Shown: positions 60,245 through 64,000 of the stretch, piece after piece
How positions within the stretch are numbered: the stretch's first letter is position 1
How the letters are laid out: each line of letters opens with the position of its first letter
Assembly: GCF_025244845.1 (NCBI RefSeq)
Contig: NZ_CP104264.1
Location: 1,550,001 to 1,614,000, forward strand
Reading direction: 5' to 3'
Source: Arthrobacter sp. zg-Y1171
GTDB taxonomy: Bacteria > Actinomycetota > Actinomycetes > Actinomycetales > Micrococcaceae
Length of the DNA stretch: 64,000 bases
Made by a program: the position numbers and the translations under genes
The notes under the pieces: generated by a model
Databases searched by the model: none
Told to the model about the DNA's origin: nothing
The model's input: the letters and a program-made list of their open reading frames with translations, nothing else

Positions 60245-61134
60245 CCGGGGTCCGGTCAAGCCGTGACTCCCAGTTCCTGAAGCACCGAGGGATGGTCTTC
60301 ACCATTGCGTACGACGTCCTGGGCACCGTTACCGATGCCGAGGACGTTGTGCAGGAGACCTATCTGCGGTGGCGGGCGGTGGCGGAACAGGTGGAAAACC
60401 CGCGGGCGTACCTGGCGCGGATCGCCTCGCGCCAGGCGCTGAATTCCCTCCGCACAGCGTCCCGGCGGCGGGAGGACTATCCGGGTGAATGGCTGCCCGA
60501 ACCGCTGCCTACCGGCCCTGCGCGGCTTCCGGAGAATCCGGACACGGCGGCCCTGACCGCCAGCGAGGTTTCGACGGCGATGCTGGTGCTGCTGCAGACC
60601 CTGAGCGGTCCGGAGCGGGCCGCGTTCATCCTGCACGAGGTCTTCGGCTTCGGATATCCCGAGATTGCGGCGACCCTGGACATCGGCGAGCCCGCCGTGC
60701 GGCAGACGGTTCACCGGGCACGGACCCGGCTGCGGTCCGGCACGCCCCGGACCCTGCCGGATACGGGCGAGCACCGCGCCGCCGTCGAACGTTTCCTGGC
60801 CGCCACCATGACCGGGCAGATCCAGTCCCTGCTGGACGTCCTGGCTCCGGACGTGGTCCTGGTCTCCGACGGCGGCGGCAAGGTCAGCGCCGCACTTCGG
60901 CCGGTCTACGGTCCGGAGAAGGTGGCACGGTTGATGATCGGGCTGGCGGACAAGTACGGTGCCGGGGCCGTCCCCGAGTTCATTGAACTGAACGGACTGC
61001 CGGCGGTCGCGTTCCGTGAAGAGGGGGCGGTGACTACCGTTTTCCAGCTGGAACTCGTGGAGGGCCGGGTGCAGGCGGTGTACGCGGTGCGCAACCCGGA
61101 CAAGCTGGTGCGGCTGCAGGGTCGGGCGGTTTAG
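60181..61134 (+). CDS. ECF41-type RNA polymerase sigma factor (SigJ-like)
   Basis: 317 residues from ATG 60181. Sigma-70 region 2 (VFTIAYDVLGTVTDAEDVVQ) and region 4 (LSGPERAAFILHEVFGFGYP) are followed by a C-terminal SnoaL-like domain with DGGGK (about 230) and NPDKL (about 305), the diagnostic ECF41 motifs. That extension controls sigma activity in place of a separate anti-sigma factor. Coupled to the flavoprotein gene upstream. Confidence 0.93.
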   Translation: MANRSADGDDGGGSRAGDAELTGVRSSRDSQFLKHRGMVFTIAYDVLGTVTDAEDVVQETYLRWRAVAEQVENPRAYLARIASRQALNSLRTASRRREDYPGEWLPEPLPTGPARLPENPDTAALTASEVSTAMLVLLQTLSGPERAAFILHEVFGFGYPEIAATLDIGEPAVRQTVHRARTRLRSGTPRTLPDTGEHRAAVERFLAATMTGQIQSLLDVLAPDVVLVSDGGGKVSAALRPVYGPEKVARLMIGLADKYGAGAVPEFIELNGLPAVAFREEGAVTTVFQLELVEGRVQAVYAVRNPDKLVRLQGRAV

Positions 61135-61271
61135 CGGGCGCCCGGGCGGCGGGCTGCGGTTGCCGGGGTGACCCGGGCAGACCCGGGCACGCCTACCGTG
61201 CCCGCGGCACGCGCCGCTAAGGTGGGAACGGTGTTGCCGCCACGGCCGCACTCTGAGGAAAGCAGGCTTGC

Positions 61272-62099
61272 GTGTCTCCCAAAACCATAGTGATCACCGG
61301 CGCCAGCGACGGAATCGGTGCCGCCGCGGCAAGGCGGCTCGCACGAAACGGGCATCATGTTGTGGTGGTGGGACGGTCGCCGGAGAAGACCGCCGCCGTC
61401 GCCAAGGACACGGGCGGCGAGTATTTCCTGGCCGACTTCGCGGACCTGGGCAGCGTGCGTACCCTGGCTTCGGAACTGCTCCAGCGTTACCCGCATATCG
61501 ACGTCCTGGCCAACAACGCCGGAGCGGTTTTCGGCAATGTCCGCCAGGTTACCGAGGACGGACACGAGATGACCTTCCAGGTGAACTACCTGGCGCCGTT
61601 CCTGCTTACCCAGCTGCTGACAGACCGGCTCATTGAATCCGGCGGGACGGTGATCAACACTTCCAGCATGGCCAACCGCTTGTTCGGCAACGTGGACCTG
61701 GACGATCTGGAGAATGAAAACGGGTACAACCCCAGCAAGGCTTACGGGAACGCCAAACTGGAGCAGATCCTGTTCACGGAGGAGTTCGACCGCCGGTACC
61801 GTTCCCACGGGGCAACTTCCACTGCCTTCCACCCGGGCGTGATCGGGTCGAGCTTCTCCAGCGCCGAGGGCTCGGCTATGCGTGCGGTCTACCAGTCGCC
61901 ACTGCTGCGCAGGCTGCTTCCGACGCCGGAAAAGGGTGCCCGGACACTGGTGTTCCTGGCGGAGGGAACACCGGGAACGGATTACCCGACCGGCAAGTAC
62001 TTTGTCCGGAGCAAGGTGGCCAAGCCCAACAAGCAGGCCGGGGACGCTGCGCTGGCTTTGGGTCTCTGGAACCGCACGGTGGCGATGCTCGCAAAGTGA
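61272..62099 (+). CDS. SDR family oxidoreductase
   Basis: 275-residue short-chain dehydrogenase of the retinol-dehydrogenase-like group. VITGASDGIGAAAARRLARN binds NAD(P), NNAGAVFG is the structural motif, NTSSMAN has the catalytic Ser, and AYGNAKLEQ has the YxxxK pair. GTG start at 61272. Substrate unknown. Confidence 0.9.
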   Translation: MSPKTIVITGASDGIGAAAARRLARNGHHVVVVGRSPEKTAAVAKDTGGEYFLADFADLGSVRTLASELLQRYPHIDVLANNAGAVFGNVRQVTEDGHEMTFQVNYLAPFLLTQLLTDRLIESGGTVINTSSMANRLFGNVDLDDLENENGYNPSKAYGNAKLEQILFTEEFDRRYRSHGATSTAFHPGVIGSSFSSAEGSAMRAVYQSPLLRRLLPTPEKGARTLVFLAEGTPGTDYPTGKYFVRSKVAKPNKQAGDAALALGLWNRTVAMLAK

Positions 62100-62216
62100 C
62101 GGGGTTCGACGGGGATGACGGGCCGGCGGCCTGTACAACCGGTGTCTTCCGGTACGCCCCGACAAGCGACGAGGCCTGTTAGGCTTCCCCCGGAATATCG
62201 GGGGAGAGGCTCAAAC

Positions 62217-62606
62217 ATGAAGAAGACGGCGATTGCGGGTCTGCTGGTACTGGGCGCCGCGCTATCCGGGTGCGGCGGCAGCGGGCACAGCAGCGCGCAC
62301 GCCGAAAACGAAGAGGCCGCTTGTGTCGGCGGCTACGACGGCTGGTGGAACTCCACCCCGGTGTCCGGCGATACAACCGGTCTGCCGGAGGAAACCGTGA
62401 CCGTCGATACCAACACAGGCAAGACCATCGACGCCTTCAACCGCAGCCGCAACGACGCCGGCAAAACCACTGATGTCTCCGACGTCGGCTACCAACCCGT
62501 CCCTGACGAAAGCTGGCCCGCCGATTCAGTAGTCGTGATAGACACCGCCACCGGCAAGGTCCTGGAGACCATCGCGGTGGACCCGGGCACGCAGCTCTGC
62601 CAATAG
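62217..62606 (+). CDS. Small secreted lipoprotein
   Basis: 129 residues. The signal peptide MKKTAIAGLLVLGAALSGC has lipobox LSGC with Cys19. The mature part is polar (WWNSTPVSGD, two copies of a VDTxTGK-like motif: VTVDTNTGKTID and VVIDTATGKVLE) and has no recognised domain. The ribosome site is in GGGGGAGAGG, which also forms a hairpin arm (TTCCCCCG/CGGGGGAG at 62185-62206). Confidence 0.78.
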   Translation: MKKTAIAGLLVLGAALSGCGGSGHSSAHAENEEAACVGGYDGWWNSTPVSGDTTGLPEETVTVDTNTGKTIDAFNRSRNDAGKTTDVSDVGYQPVPDESWPADSVVVIDTATGKVLETIAVDPGTQLCQ

Positions 62607-62646
62607 GTGCTCTGCCCGACACAGCATCCCACTAAGTGCCGAACGC

Positions 62647-63189
62647 CTAGTCCCTGTGCAGCGCGAAAAAGAACGGAGCCCCGGGGCCACGCAGGTCCAT
62701 GGCACCCAGCACCGTTTCGGCATCGACCCGGCGGAAGACATCCAGGACCGGCAGGGCGTCATAGATCATGGTGGCGCTGGACACGCCCCGGTACTCGGTC
62801 ATCCGCAGCCGGGCGCCGGGCCGCCGCGTGCGCGCCAGCCGCAGCGCCGGGCGGATCTGCGCCAGCAGTTCGGGCTTCCGCAGCAAAGGGCCGAAACGCA
62901 GCACTGCGGAAAGCGGGACCAGCGCCGGATTCACATTGAACACGCCCCCGCCGCCTCTGGCGAAGACCAGCGGGAAGACCTCCTCGTCGCCGTCGAACCG
63001 TTTCCCGTGCCAGCCCAGCGGTTTCAGCAGGCCGTCGAGCCGGTGACCCGTTGGTATTTCAGTACCCCGCCAGGAGCCGTACAGCTCAGGCGCCTGAAGC
63101 GGCGGCAGGGCGTCGAAGAACTCCAGCGCTGTCCCGGGGTCGGTCCCGCCCTGCAGTTCCTGCAGCCGTCGGGTGGGTTCGTGGTCCAT
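62647..63189 (-). CDS. GXWXG and DUF4334 domain protein
   Basis: 180 residues. ELYGSWRGTEIPTGHRLDGL is the GXWXG domain, and RGVSSATMIYDALPVLDVFR followed by ETVLGAMDLRG is DUF4334. This two-domain family is common in actinobacteria and its function is unknown. It stands alone on the minus strand, starting 50 bp from the stop of the SorC regulator and possibly co-transcribed with it. Confidence 0.88.
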   Translation of the reverse strand: MDHEPTRRLQELQGGTDPGTALEFFDALPPLQAPELYGSWRGTEIPTGHRLDGLLKPLGWHGKRFDGDEEVFPLVFARGGGGVFNVNPALVPLSAVLRFGPLLRKPELLAQIRPALRLARTRRPGARLRMTEYRGVSSATMIYDALPVLDVFRRVDAETVLGAMDLRGPGAPFFFALHRD

Positions 63190-63239
63190 GCGGATGCCTC
63201 CTGATCGGGCTTGACAAGGTTCCTGGAGGATACAAGGGG

Positions 63240-64000
63240 TTAGGAGGACGCCAACCGCCGGGCGGAATTTTCGTCCAGAATCAGGTCCGTGACCAGACCG
63301 GCACGCAGGGCGCCAAGCAGGCTGGTGGTCTTGGTTTCCCCGGCCACCACACAGATCCGGCGCGGGACCTGCCGCAGGGTAGACAGGTCAGGGCCGGTGC
63401 TGCGGTAGTTCAGCTTGATCCCGTCCCAGGTGCCGTCCGCACGGTAGAACATGGTGGCGACGTCACCCACTACGCCCTCGGCCATCAGTTCATTCAGGTC
63501 TTCTTCGTCCAGGTAGGCGCCGTTGTAGACGTGGCTGGGCACGCCCGCCTCCATGGAACCCACCCCGAAGATCGCGGTGTTCATCCGGGCCTGCAGATCC
63601 AGCACCCGTTTCACCGGACGTTCCCGCCACATCGCTTCCTTCGTTTCGGCGTGGTCGAAGAACGCCGGAACGGGGAACTGGACCACCCGCGCCCCGTAGG
63701 CGTGGCCGAAACGCTGCAGGATTTCACTGGCGTAGGTGATGCCCGATGTGCGGAAATTCCCGGCCCCGTTCATCTGCACGATTGTGCTGTCGTGGGTGTT
63801 CTTGATCGGCAGGTGCTGGCTCACTGCCGTCAGGGTTGAGCCCCACGCGACGCCGATGATCGCATCCGAATCGATGAGCGGACTGATCAGGTGCGCCGCC
63901 TGCACGGCGACCCGCTGCAGTGCCTGGGCGGGGGAGACCGTTTCGGCTACCGGAACCACGTGGGCCTGGATGCGGAACCGGGAGGCAATCTCCTGTTCCA
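63240..64000 (-). CDS. SorC/DeoR family sugar-binding regulator (5' end missing)
   Basis: The C-terminal 253 codons of a regulator whose start lies beyond the window. The sugar-phosphate-binding domain is clear: IGVAWGSTLTAVSQHLP, IVQMNGAGNFRTSGITYASE, NTAIFGVGSMEAGVP and the closing VPRRICVVAGETKT. This matches the SorC/CggR branch, which binds phosphorylated sugars. The DNA-binding domain is not present here; it probably controls sugar or polyol genes outside the window. Confidence 0.88.
   Translation of the reverse strand, partial: EQEIASRFRIQAHVVPVAETVSPAQALQRVAVQAAHLISPLIDSDAIIGVAWGSTLTAVSQHLPIKNTHDSTIVQMNGAGNFRTSGITYASEILQRFGHAYGARVVQFPVPAFFDHAETKEAMWRERPVKRVLDLQARMNTAIFGVGSMEAGVPSHVYNGAYLDEEDLNELMAEGVVGDVATMFYRADGTWDGIKLNYRSTGPDLSTLRQVPRRICVVAGETKTTSLLGALRAGLVTDLILDENSARRLASS

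Noticed and set aside
62128..62152. CCTGTACAACCGGTGTC as another copy of the palindromic family
   Set aside because: Only a short TGTACAACC match, with no inverted arm and no GGGCTTATC core.

Overview
The window is about 64 kb of high-GC DNA from an actinobacterium, most likely an Arthrobacter-like member of the Micrococcaceae. This is inferred from base composition and from family content: a Trp-associated membrane protein and an HGxxPAAW protein inside the trp operon, a mycothiol-type DinB-fold enzyme, an ANTAR response regulator beside pyruvate kinase, a Cgl0159-type aldolase in an inositol operon, and many GTG/TTG starts. No rRNA, CRISPR array, insertion sequence or phage gene was seen. 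The single tRNA is tRNA-Leu(CAA).

Region by region. 1-1.7 kb: the end of an alpha-mannosidase gene and a ROK regulator. 1.7-3.7 kb: hisE-hisG-hisF. 3.7-11.1 kb: a mixed accessory block (a degenerate ManA-like protein, a GIY-YIG-like protein, an MFS carrier, a zinc alcohol dehydrogenase, a DUF808 membrane protein behind a leaderless short ORF, a DHFR-like reductase, two intergenic repeat clusters and a TIGR03085 enzyme). 11.2-18.4 kb: the amino-acid operon hisI-trpE-TAMP-HGxxPAAW-trpC-trpB-trpA-lgt, whose members mostly overlap or abut. 18.5-24.7 kb: glutamate synthase gltB-gltD. 25.3-27.7 kb: a PadR-DUF1048-ABC exporter operon. 28-31.4 kb: pyk, the ANTAR regulator, tRNA-Leu and a stand-alone 5'-3' exonuclease.

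31.7-47.6 kb is a complete myo-inositol catabolic island. It holds iolC, a Cgl0159-type aldolase, iolD, iolA, iolE, iolG, iolH and an IolT-type porter on the plus strand, and iolB with a GntR regulator on the minus strand. A sugar ABC importer with a second Gfo/Idh dehydrogenase follows, transcribed divergently from the regulator. A TGWCAGGACA-like motif recurs only in front of iolC and in the regulator/ABC intergenic region and is proposed as the regulator's operator. The genes would import inositol, oxidise it (IolG), dehydrate it (IolE), hydrolyse the ring (IolD), isomerise (IolB), phosphorylate (IolC), cleave (aldolase) and convert malonic semialdehyde to acetyl-CoA (IolA).

47.6-64 kb is accessory. 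It contains two adjacent NUDIX genes, the first broken by an 8-bp tandem duplication; a MerR/TipAS regulator with a textbook 19-bp-spacer promoter; an XRE-cupin regulator divergent from a thioredoxin-reductase-like flavoprotein; and two YhgE/ABC-2-like membrane proteins around a TetR regulator with a perfect 18-bp operator, one of them an internal duplication. It continues with an MFS exporter, an M15 carboxypeptidase, a membrane-protein/winged-helix pair, a flavoprotein/ECF41 sigma factor pair, an SDR, a lipoprotein, a GXWXG-DUF4334 protein and the start of a SorC-type regulator.

The most unusual observations are: a dispersed palindromic repeat with TGTACAGAT ends at 10.2 and 48.6 kb (possible relative at 27.8 kb); the leaderless 24-codon ORF coupled to the DUF808 gene; the NUDIX slipped-strand frameshift; the inositol operator motif; and the self-duplicated permease-like protein with its operator.
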